In this document: piece by piece, positions 27,081-38,900 of the stretch
Position numbering within the stretch: position 1 is the stretch's first letter
How the letters are laid out: each line of letters begins with the position of its first letter
Source: Strix aluco
Lineage: Eukaryota > Chordata > Aves > Strigiformes > Strigidae
Length of the DNA stretch: 64,000 bases
Assembly: GCF_031877795.1 (NCBI RefSeq)
Contig: NC_133948.1
Span: forward strand, 11,454,948 to 11,518,947
Direction: 5' to 3'
Notes under the pieces: generated by a model
What the model saw: the letters and a program-made list of their open reading frames with translations, nothing else
Told to the model about the DNA's origin: nothing
Databases searched by the model: none
Translations under genes and position numbers: made by a program

Positions 27081-28859
27081 CGTGTGCAGCAGGGTGTTCA
27101 TAGTGTCTTGGTTTGCAAACCACAGAGACAACCGCTCCACAGGACAGGGGGCAGGAACACCAGCTCCTGAGACAGAGTGGGGTAAGCAAAGGATGTTCTC
27201 GGATCAACAGGTTCCAGTCTTGATTTTAACACATCCTTATGTGAACAGTCCCAGCAGACAAGAAAGACGGGGAGTTACACACAACACTGCCCCAGTTTGG
27301 GGATTCTTAGTCTGTCAGGGTTAGTCACCTCTCATGCAGATGAGGAACTGGTGTGATTTTAGTTACTCTTGATGTGTTTTACTGTAAAGAACGCCAAAAG
27401 CTCAGGGCTAGAAAGAAAAAACTCTCTGGTATGACTCAGTGCAGTTTGAAGCCCAAAACAAACTGGGAGAGAACTGACTATTAGGCAGCTAAACTTAGCA
27501 AACACCACTAGCGAGTATTCTACAGTTTAAATGCATTGCAGCACTGTTACAGCATGCTCATCCTTCCCACAGAACACGGCTGGATTGATTTGGTTTTACG
27601 TAGGGCTCATGTTCATGAAGCAGAAGGGCTTTTGTTACACCTGGACACACTTATGAAATGAGACAATGCATCTGAAAAGGAAATAATCTGTAAGAACCAC
27701 GTCTACCTCAGTCACATATAGACCATACGAAGTCAACCCTCGGCACACATCAGGCAAGGTTGCCCCTCTGCAGTGATGCCAGGAGAGCCATAGGATGTAT
27801 ATCCTTTCCAGAGTCCTTCCTCAGCAACTCAGACCTTGGTCTCATGCCAGCACTGCTCCCCTGAGACCATCTATGCAATCCCCAGCACCCCCCAGCACAT
27901 TCCTGCTCCCCTGAAATCCTCTTAAACACCAACCCTACAAATGTTCCTCCACCACCACCATCTCCTATCTAACCCTAACCCTCCAGTCTGCTCCCAGACC
28001 TTAGAGAGTTTTTGATATCCACCAGCATCCCCTGGAGCCTCTTTGCAAAGAATGATCAAAGATTCCCACCACTCCCTATAACTCCCAAGTCCATCTGCAC
28101 AATAAGCCTCCTAGTACCAGCTGGGATCAGTGGCAAACCCTTCCTGTGTACAGTAACCCCAGCTGTCCCACCATGCCAGATTGCTTCTCTGTTCAAGAGC
28201 TGCAGCTCAAGCTTGCACAGAAGTTTGAAATATTACTGATCCAAAACAAACTCTGCAGGACAAAGCTGTAAGTGCATTTATTTGCACACACAAAAAGCAG
28301 TGCCCTATTGAGGAGAGGGCCCCAAGAACTCTTGATAAAATTACTCCTGGCAACTGATCAAACTTTACTTTCTCCAAAACTCTATAAAGCATATAAACAC
28401 TGGAGTCTAAGAGTCTTCAGGGAATGGTGAAATTCATGGAATGCCCTCACACCAAACGAGGCACCACATCTCTCTATGGGTCTTCAGCCATTTTTAGTAA
28501 GAAGTTCCAGGACAATGAAATTAGTCTCTTCTTACTCCAGCTTTTACTCTCTGGAGCCACTGCACCTTGGATTCCCAAGGAGGTCTTCTCCAGCCTCTCC
28601 TGATGGTCACCTAATTCTTCCCTTTGTCTTGGTACCATCTTTGTTTATTCAGAACAGCTATATTTCATTAGCTAAACATTCTCCAGCTGGAAGGAAAATG
28701 GGGATATGAGTGGGGAGGTTAGGAACCAATTATTTAACTTTCAGTTCTCTAATGCTCCCTGCCTTATGCAGTTTGGAAGACAGGTACTTTTCTCAAGAGT
28801 GCAGAGCACTGCCAGGAGAAGGAAAGAGCACACTTCATTGATGGGACCCTTCAGCTACC

Positions 28860-28880
28860 TTTTTTTTTTTTTTTTTTTTT
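28860..28880. repeat. Poly-T tract followed by poly-A
   Basis: Twenty-one T followed immediately by seven A, a simple homopolymer junction with no recognisable element around it. Confidence 0.88.
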
Positions 28881-29728
28881 AAAAAAAGAAAGCAAGCCTT
28901 GAAATTATGATCCCTAGGAAACAAGGAATAAGAAATCCAAAACTCTGTTCAAAAGGCTCATGCTCCCTGCTACAATTGCTTTGGAAACATCTTCTGAAGG
29001 TCCATCTCAGACATGTGTTTGCCAGAAGGCACACAGCATGTGGTGCAATTGCCATCCTTTCCTTCCTGTGACTACAGACTTCCAATTCTATAAAAAAACA
29101 TGCTGCCTCCTTACCCCCACTGCACTTCCTCCCGCACACATCCCCTGGCCCCTTCACACACCCTTTTCATTACAAATCTGGATCACTAATATTGAAAGGG
29201 ACTGGACACACTTGGGGGGCATCTCAAACAGCAACAGAAAAGCTAATCTCAAGACATCTGGAAACTCAATAAGCTCTCATGGCGATCTGGTTGGGCAGGA
29301 AAGTTTTCCAGAGGGACAATCCTAAGTTTGTCACATCAACATAGATCAACTTGATTCTTGTGGCAACCAAGCAAGAAGCTGCCATAATTGAGTGCGAAGA
29401 AGCTCAGGAAACAATAGAAAGCAACCAACCCACATCAGCCATTGACAGTCTGATGCAATGTGGCATAAAACATCCATTTACAATGGCAACTAAAGCTCAA
29501 CAGGAGACACTTCTGCACTCGCGTGTGTTCCAGCACATGAGCAATGCTGGTATTTTCCCACACTTCCTTCCCTGCTCTGCTTCTTTGTGGACCTAATTGT
29601 TATTGACATGAATACCGGATGTAATCTTGTGTTATTCTTAGAAACATTTCAGCTCCCAACTGAGGCCTGAAGAGATCAGATCCCCATTTTCCTGACTGAG
29701 TTCCTCTGCCACTGTGACAGAAGGTCCC

Positions 29729-29775
29729 TCCCACAAATAATCTACAGAGGAGCCATCCCACAAATAATCTACAGA
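29729..29775. repeat. Short direct duplication, period 27
   Basis: The 20-mer tcccacaaataatctacaga occurs at 29,729 and again at 29,756. This indicates a local tandem duplication with a 27-base period. Confidence 0.85.
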
Positions 29776-31603
29776 AATGTTCCATCAAGAAAGATGAAGA
29801 GTAACAAGATCCCCAGTCACCCTACAGAGGAACTACCTACGACGTCAGTCACGGGGAAATGGCTTAGTGTTTGTTAACGGTGCTGGAGTGATAATCCACT
29901 CCTCTGACGTTAGACTACGTGGAAGAGCTGTGCCAAGAAAGCAGCAATTCAATTAAACTGTGAAGTCTATTGTTCCATAAACTTGCCTGCCTTTCTGCTA
30001 AGGATTGTGGTGGCAACCACATCTTTTTATCTATCTCACAGTAAGCTTTGTGCTAGCCTGGAACAGTTACATACTTGAACACATTCAAGCATTATAAACT
30101 ACTCCCCACCTTCGTGTAGGGAGGCTGGCAAAATGAAAATTATCCTCAAATAAAACTGACTTTTCATTTTAATAGTTCACAATATTTAAAATAAACACGG
30201 AATAAGAACACACAAACCTAACCTGCTCTTCCTCAAATATCAAAATCCAGTTCCCCTTTCCTTTCTGAAAAGTAGATTATTTGGCTTCCAAAATGTTAGT
30301 GGACAGACGCGAGGAGGAGCCAGGTTTGGGGGATGATATTTCTGATGTTTTCAGCTAGGGAATAAGCTTCAGATCCCTGGAATTACGAGACTTTAAGTTT
30401 TCCAGTAGGATCATTACTGCCTGTCTCTCCAGAAGGCTGATGGTATTGGACATGGATTATTTGTCTGGAATACAAAAACTAGACAATCCTTAGGTAGAAT
30501 TCAAGCTGATGTGGCATTCTGCTGTCCTTGAGCTACCAGGCTTCATAAGTGATACAGAAAATTATCCAGCTGCTGTGAAACACCTCTACAAACAAACTTC
30601 ATCAGTGCATACGCTTCTTGCAGCACAGATTTGCCTGTTCTTTTATAAGATTACTGCAGTTTCTAAGCTGATTTCCACTACTACTGATGCCTTTCAGCTT
30701 CTCAGAGTAGGAGCATGTTCTAACCAGACAAACCCAGCTCTGTTGGCCTCTGCACTGCAGGGACACATTTGGCTTCACAGTAAAGCACATCAGGAAAAAA
30801 ACTGAAGTCACAGGAGAAAGTCATAGGAGAAGAGGTGTTTAAATAATAAATTCTGAAAATAAGTGTTAGGTATGTGTGTGTGTTCCTCCCTACCCCAGGA
30901 AAGAAGAAAAAAATCCCACAGCCTTTTGAGTGAGGATGAAAACTACCAAAATATGGAAAATTAGCTTCCCTCACACATATTTGGAGCCATGGAAGGAATC
31001 TGCATTCTAGGAGATCGGAAGGACAAGCGCAGAGACAGAGGGGAAAAGCAGACAGTGCCCACCAGCCTACAGACAGCTCACACACCCAATAGCTCTTCAC
31101 AACACCTCAGGGCATGACCGTCCTGGTGACACAGGCCACAGCCCGGCCTGCTTGTCTACTACCTGCAGCACCAACTCCTGCTAACAACCCTTTTTCTAAG
31201 GGAAATCCATATTACAGACTCTGTTTTCATTATTTGTTAGATGGAGAGCTATGAGGTTATATTTGCCTTGTGCATCTGGAACATTGAGCGCTCAGGGAAT
31301 GGATACAAGTTCTTGCCCGTCTTTTATAACTTAACATAAAGTAATCTTATCAAGACAAGAAAAAAAATGTTTGAGCAACCCGTTGCAGTATAAACTTTAA
31401 AAACATGAACTGAAAGACCAAATGCCATGGTCGAAGGCATCCAAAGTTCCCAACAGGTAAATCCTTCCCTCTCCAAGCAGCTGCTGGCATCCTTCCTGAC
31501 CAATAGATGTTGCTATCCCCCTTCTGCTTGTTGCAGGCCCAAAGTACTAAAAGGCCCCTTCCCTGTTGCTCTTTGCAATTCAGTGAATACTTCCAGCCAT
31601 GCT

Positions 31604-31609
31604 TTTATT
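31604..31609 (-). terminator. Candidate proximal polyadenylation signal of ADORA2A
   Basis: A canonical AATAAA on the minus strand lies 373-378 bases past the ADORA2A stop codon. It is the first such hexamer I see downstream of the stop. No strong GU-rich downstream element is obvious, so its use is uncertain. Confidence 0.35.
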
Positions 31610-31981
31610 TCTGTTGGTAAAGACAGCATAACCGACACACAACCACAGATACACAGTACAGCATTATGTCACGATATGCCCTGCATCGGCAGAGTCTCCC
31701 AGTGCTGAACTCGGAATGCCATCTTTGACCTTGGCACTGCTCTTGGTGACAGGTCATTGATGGGTAACGTGTCCCTCCTTCCTTAGTCCGTTTCAGTGGT
31801 CTCTTGGCTTTTCTCCAGTCTAGTATTTAGGATCATCCCAACAGTCCTGGGTAGGGACCCCTTTCTCCACAGCGATCTGAATACACACCTTTCCCCCCGC
31901 CCCCCCAACCTCCCTTTCTGCCATGGCAGAGGTCACCAATGGAAAAAAAATAATTCTACCAGGAAGACATTGAAAGTCTCA

Positions 31982-32942
31982 TCAGGAAACATCGGCTGCT
32001 GCAAAGGCTGCTCTTTCCAGATCTGAGTAAGACACCTGGGCATCAATTAGCTCTTCACTGTGAAGCTCTCTGTTCATGCATGCCTCAGAGAGAATCCCAT
32101 TTTTGCAGGAATATGGGATATGCCCGTTCGTCTCCATGTCCAGAGCATTTCCATTCTGGTGCCATTCCAAGCCAGCTTTGCATTTGTTTAAGTCCTGCTT
32201 TTCAGGATCCCTGTGGATCTCTCCATTGGTGTATACCTCTAACGCATACTCACTGATTCGTATGCTGGCGTTCTCTGCGTCCCCACCATGAGTGGAAGTC
32301 CTGGAGCTAGCTGTTCCTGCCTTGAACGGCTCCTTCCGGCCCAGGATATGCTGGCTGATAATTTTACGGAAGGTATATCGGAACTCCCTGATTCGGTAGG
32401 CATAAATAAGAGGATTTACAACCGAGTTGGCATGAGACAGGATAATAGCCAGATACATCAGCCAGAGGGGAGCATGTGCACAATTTGGGCAAAAAAGGGT
32501 AAAGCAGTTAATAATATGTAGTGGAAGCCAGCAGACTGCAAACAACCCAACAATGATGGCTAAAGACTTAGCTGCATGGACTTCCTTCTGCAAAGTGGAG
32601 CGAGAACGTTCCCCATGTACCATCTTGTTCTCCATCTGCTTGAGCTGTCGTCGGGCTGCCATGAAGATTTTCAAGTAGATACCAAACATGAGGAGGAGGG
32701 GTAAGAGCACACAGGCAAAGAAGTTGTAGTAGACCATGTACTCCATGGTGACCACAGCCTCAAAGAGACATGCCACCATGCTGTTGCTGCAGTTGATGGG
32801 AGAGGACTTATTGGAACCCAGCTCTTCGATCTGGGAGCGGTTGTGCCACCCTAGCATTGGTGTCAAGCCGATGATGAAAGATAATACCCAGCAGATGGCA
32901 ATGATACCTTTAGCTCGAGAGCCAGTCACCAAGCCATTGTAC
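31982..32942 (-). CDS. ADORA2A: ADORA2A coding exon 2 (ICL2 to C-terminus)
   Basis: The acceptor TTTATAG precedes 32942, and the exon starts with G completing Arg117, then [12 protein letters not shown]. It runs through TM4, extracellular loop 2, TM5 ([18 protein letters not shown]), ICL3 with [20 protein letters not shown]6 with [11 protein letters not shown]7 with NPLIYAYR, and a long cytoplasmic tail. It ends at a TGA (31984-31982). The final residues are [11 protein letters not shown]. Confidence 0.95.
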
Positions 32943-35900
32943 CTATAAAGCAGAGGAAATGGGAATTACATCAGTATCATTCAACAAGCCCCTGATACCC
33001 AAGCAACTTCCCAATGGCCCAGAGGACAGGAGACAGCAAGAAAGGCACCTGCTTCTTCAGAGGGGCCTTTGAACTGCCGTGCAGAACCCACGCAACACAG
33101 CACAGCGAGGACTCCATGGTGACATTGTATGCTACCTATTTCCCTCTCCTTCCCTTTGGGCAGTGAATCAGTGACATAAAAGTAGGGAAATTAATAGAGT
33201 TTTCATCTGTGTTCCTTCACTCCACCAGCCCACTTGGTCATGGACATAGATCTTGCAGCCTGGATAATCAACAGCACCGCTCTGACCCTTGGTGATGAAG
33301 ACCACCATGGCTCTCTTGCTGAAGGCTGACGTAGTTCCTCCTTTCTGGCAAAGGAGCAGCCTTGTAGGACGGCATTGTTAGGTCTATCTTGCAGTAGACC
33401 TGTAAGCCAAACAGCACAAAGGAACTCGGAGGCACAGTGCCATCAGCCCCGTGTCCACGTTCAGGTGTGCTCCAGGGAAATTCTGCTGACAAAATTGCCA
33501 AAGCCAGGCTGGCATTGCCTTGCACAGCACCTCACTCTGCTCCACAACAGCATTTTCAGAAAGGCCAGCACCACCAACCTTCCTTCAAAAACTGAGACAA
33601 GTCAGCAATTTTCCTCATCAGCCCAGCTAAGCTGACCCCATGAAAGGGGGTCCTCAGAAAGTAGGAATTAAGCTGAGGACAGTGCTCTGACTACAGGTGT
33701 GCTGCACTGCACACACCAGAGGGAACTTCAACGGGGGAGGTATTGATATGCCTGGCTGAAGCCAGTGCTCTTAGCAGTAAATTCTCCAAGATCTGTTGAA
33801 AGAGACAATAAGTGACATGGTAAGAATCTGACAGTGCAGCCAGGGACCTTGATTTGTTTGAATTATCAGCCAGTTCCCAAGGCCTCACAGGTTACTGCGA
33901 GTCCTGAGCTGACTCCACCAGTTCTTCTCTCTGAAAATGTAAATCAGGGCAACAGTTTAACATTTCAATGCAATTTCCTTCCCTTGGTAACTCTTAGCAT
34001 GGAAAGTAGATGGCCAGATTCCCACATTGTCCAGTGTGGGTCCCACACTGTACTTGACCCCGTGTCTCTGCGATCGGACAGCGGTAGCACTGGGCTCCCA
34101 GTGTTTACCCAAGGCTCCTTCTCCCTCTGTCCCCAGAATTCTCTCAGCAAACAAACATTTAAAAAAAATAATCCAACAAGCCATAGAAATCTTTCCATCT
34201 CTCAATGAAGTAGTTACTCCCACAGGTTCATGCTCCTATCCCAATGCAAGTTCAAGACAGGGGAGGAGAGAGGCTGCTTTTGCCGGGCACAGTACAGAAT
34301 GGAGATTCTGCGTGTGCTTTAAACCCCTGCTGATGGGCCTTGGAAAAAAACTGGCTCCACACAAGACCCGGCAGGCTTGAGTCTCCCTTCCTCAGTTGCA
34401 TTTCAACATCTGAAAAGAAGGCGTGGATGAGGGAGCCAGCCACACAATTCCCAGTACCCAAAATACACTGAAATCCTCCTTCCAGAAATGAGGGACAGAT
34501 TCAGCTGATTCTGAGAGATAAAAAGGTTTCTCCAGCAAGCAGGGGATCCTGCTCAGTGCTTAGGGGATGCTAAGGGCACAGCATAGATGGTAGCAGGGAG
34601 CTGCTCACATTCAGACCTCATCAACACAGCAAAACAGCATCTGTGCTTTGAAAAGTACACTCAGGGACCAAGAGATTGGCTGAAGGCACTTGAAGCTTGG
34701 AAAAACAAAAAACAAACCCTCAAAACCCTGCAGCCCTGGAATTGGCTACATCTTGTCAGAGGAATTTTGAAATTGTGCAGCTGTTATCCCACGACTAGAG
34801 ATGTCCCTTCCCTTCCACTAAAAATATATTCATTACTGCTCCAGGCAAACACGCCCCCACTTCTCCCTCCCTCTTACCCTCTGGGGATTCCCATGCAACA
34901 AACTTTACAAGGCTTAGGAGCAGCACTTAACCCAAGCAGCTGCCTGCTTTCCAGCTGCAGTGTATTGTGCTGGCAGTGGCAATTGCCAGCCTGTCGCGGA
35001 GTGCATTTCCATAATGCCTTGCCCAGGGTGTCCGAGGGTTAAAGCGAGAAAGCTCACAGCATCTCCTGACATAGCGTGTGGCACTAGGTTGGCCAGGTAC
35101 CCACTGGGAAGTGTGAATTCACTTGGGAGAGCTTAATTTCTGCGATCCACACGAGACACCTCTGGCTGACTTGGCTGAGGTAGGGTTACTGTCCAGATGG
35201 ACTTTCTGGACTTGTTCCTTTTGTCCACTTGGAGATGTCACCAGGCTGGCATTGAAGAGTTTGTGCACCTGTCTGCACGTTGTCCCAGGCTCACGGCAGC
35301 CAGGCCAAAGCTACTTTCTGTATCCCCAGTGCTGCACGGCTCCACGTGGCAAGTTCAGGGCTTCCGGGAAGCATCACATATACTGTGAGTTGCTGGCACC
35401 TATGCAGGAGACACAGCCTGCTGAAGGGAGCTGCTCACACCTACAGCCATGTTCTGCATAGTTGGCGGGTGACTTTGTAGCATGTCTGGTGTGTCCAGAC
35501 AGCACTGGATTGTGCACAAGCAGTTCTTGTGCTTCCTGGAAATACTGGACTTGCTACACAAACAACAACTTCCACTAGTGAAGTTCCAGACACAAAGAAC
35601 CTTAGTGCAGAGCACAGGGACACTCAGTGGAGTCGGGTGTGGGTCAGGGTCACCTGACTCCTCTAGAAAACAAAATCCACTTTTGCAAACACATGAAAAT
35701 GGGGAAGTTTTCCCCAAAATAATTTCACCTGCCCTGTTGCTCTCCCAACCATCAGACTGGCAAACTGATCCCAGGAGAACAGCTGCCCTTGGTGAATGTA
35801 CAACTCATCTGTGCTGCCCAGAGTAACATGGCTGAGGATGTGGCACTTCTGGGTCCTTGGCCTAAGCTCTGTGTCATCGAGACAAGGATTCCTGCACAGA

Positions 35901-38900
35901 GTGCAGTACCTCACCAGTCTGATTCATACATGAAGCTGGGTGGAAGACAGAGCTGGTATAAGTACCACAGGGTCCTCACGTAGAAGTTAAAATCTTTCCA
36001 TACATTGCATGATACGTAGCTGGCCTAACTCATCATCACAGCATCCAGCCAGCCTGCTGCTTGTTTTCCAAAGCCACCTCTGGCTGACAGCACTGCACAT
36101 CCTGGCCTGGTGGCTCTGCCATGAGTGGAACGCATTTCAGCCACCTTTACTGCATCACACCAGAAAGCCTGTGCACAGCAGTGGGTGCACTGGGCTTTGA
36201 TCTGAATTCCAACAGTGCTCAATGGTTTTTAACAAATCACTAGAAAACACCGTTCACTGAACACATCCGCTCAACAGCCCGCACCTCAGGCAGCTGCAGT
36301 CACAGGGGGCAAGACAAAGGAGAATATTCTAACCCTATTACATGTATCTGGAAATGAGAGACACTGACAATCCCAGATCATCCAGGAAATGTTGTGGCAG
36401 AGCAAGAAACCAAACCCAGATCTTCTCATGCTCCATGTAAACAACCCTTTCCCAGAACTCTCAGTCAAGAAACTTTCTCCCCTATTACTGGTTGCTAACT
36501 GATACTAGTGCTTGGGGAGACAGGGTAGGGTGGGATCCCACGGGTGGGCACAGGGCTCTAAACAGCAGAAGCAGTAACAGCAGACAGGCACCTTTCTTTT
36601 GCCTGTGGCACAATCAGCTTCCAGACTAAAACCTTGGTAATAGCAAGTTCCACTGTGGCCTGGGAAGCCATAGACAACTGGAACTGCTTTCAAAGCCATG
36701 CCCATGCTTGTTCAAAGGAGGAAGTGAATTATTCTTCTTTCATATTAGGCTGAATCTGCCCATAATCTGTTTGACACAAACATGAGCGCATGCTGGAAAT
36801 GCTTGTCATAAAGTCAAAAGGTTTATGGTGAGCAGGGAAAGAAAGAAGTCCGGATATGGCTCAAAGTGACAATAAAACATTAAATCCCTGATTCACTGAT
36901 TCAGATGCTCATATATGACCATTTGAGAATTAAAGCAACAGCTGAAATAGATTGTTCTCAGCACAAAGGCCCCCGCCATGTCCTATACTTTATTCAGGGT
37001 TTGTGTTCATCTCTCCTATTCTTTCTACTCCAGACTTTGAGAAGCCAGTTCTTCATGTCCAGCTCCCCTAGCCTCTGGCAGAAAAGCATCCCAATGCCAT
37101 CTCAGAGCTGCAGTTTCAATCACCAGTACATGGGATAAATTTGTCCCAATGTCCCAAATGTCAGGGAGCTGCACCTTAGTAATACTTTCCCAGAGAAGCA
37201 GCTCCAAAGCAACTCTCACCAGAGGAGAAAGTCTGCACTTCAGCAAGCTACTGTAGCTGGCACTGTATGACCTGCATAAGTATTTATGCCACGGGTGAAT
37301 ACTTAAATCCAGCGTACAGAGCAAGCAGTAACCTGAGAAAACTTTTCCATTTGGCTGCTCCTCTCTTTCCAGTGCATCAGAGCTACCTGTCCTTCACCAT
37401 GGGAGTATCTTTACCACAAATGCCTGCACAAGAACACGTGGCTGGGCACTGTGCCCGTGGAGCATTGCTGGCACCAAAGAGCCTAGAAAGCTGCAATTGT
37501 TCTTGGCCCATGACTTCATCCTGGAGCTCAGACTTGCAGCCAGTTTTGTTTAGAACACCCAGGGGTTTTGTATCAGTGTGCGCAGGTTTTCAGGTACCTG
37601 CCACATTAGAGACAGTTTGGATTTTATCCTAGACCAAACAATGGCTCGGACTCACTTCCTTGGGAGTGCTTTATTGCCACTTGCAGAGTGTTACCTTTAT
37701 ATAAAACCTGGCAGAATTCAGCAAAGTGTTTGAGAACTTTTGGAAAGTTTATCAAATTCTACACAATGTTTTAATCATTTGAAAGGTAGAACCCATAAGA
37801 TATTCACAAATTAGTTTTTATGTATTTTTTAATTTTACCTACAGATGTCTTTCCTCACTGCAATTTTTTGGGGGAGGGTCTTTTATCCACAGAAAAATCA
37901 TTCCAAAGGTAACTCTAATTATGTACTGACGTGTCCAAAAACAAGCAGTATCAGAAATCCCACTCTTCTGCCTCCTTAATACTGACAATTTACTTGTGTG
38001 AGAGTACACATCCACCCACGTATCCACTGAGATATGTGGTTACCTTCCTCAGGACAAATCAGACATGAAACAATTAAAAAGAAAAAGAAGAATCAAAAAT
38101 AGGTTTGGCCCTTTTTGGTTTTGCTGGAGTGAAGGAAGTCTGATTTATTATTTTAAGAGCATTCATCTAATGAATACTAGGAATGCCTGGTGTTACCTTG
38201 AGGAGGAGAGAAGAGGCTTTCCTAGACATTAAGGGATGGGGTGAAAACGCTGCATCTTTAGTGGCAGAAGTTTTCTTGATGCATTTTTGACACAACCAGG
38301 TATTAGAAAAAGAAAAAATTGGGGATGTGAGCAGTCTGAATCATATCACATTTCCCTTTTCAGCTAATCAGCTTTCACTTTCTCAGCATGTCTGAGGCTA
38401 TAAATCTAGGATTTATTCATCCATAAATTCTTAAGGGGAAACACAATTGACAAGTTCTTTGCTCCTACTGTAGAAGGACAAACCAGCAGAGGACATGGAG
38501 CGGCAGGAACCCATGGATCTACCTGTGGGTTTCTGCATCCAATCAACTCCACTGTTTCTGGGGCAGAAGAGGGTGTGCTCTGTTTTTTCAAAAACAAAAT
38601 AGCAAAACCGGTACCTTGCCCAGCACTGATAATGTTTCTAAAAGACTCTTTACCTTGGCTATTCCAAGAAATTAAATTTTCAAGACAATATAGTTACAGT
38701 GATAACCCCAAAAATGGGCAGAAATCCAGATTTTTAAAATCCTTTTCCTGGCAAGTCATCCTCTAGCAATAAGAGTGCTTAAACTGTCAGCAAAAGTCTT
38801 CAGAGTTAGCTCATGTGAGATGAACTAAAGACATTAGCCCTTCTCAAAATAATTTCAGAGGCAAGCTCCCAAGGGCTACTCTACATATGTTTCTTTGTAC

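Larger units (their letters stand above)
27081..31603. other. Region between possible polyadenylation sites, no coding gene recognised
   Basis: No coding segment was recognised. It contains a poly-T run (28,860-28,880) followed by seven A, and a 27-bp-period duplication at 29,729-29,775. The region could be intergenic or part of a long ADORA2A 3' UTR. Confidence 0.4.

Noticed and set aside
27960..27985. Telomere-like ccctaaccct
   Set aside because: Only about two units, well within chance.
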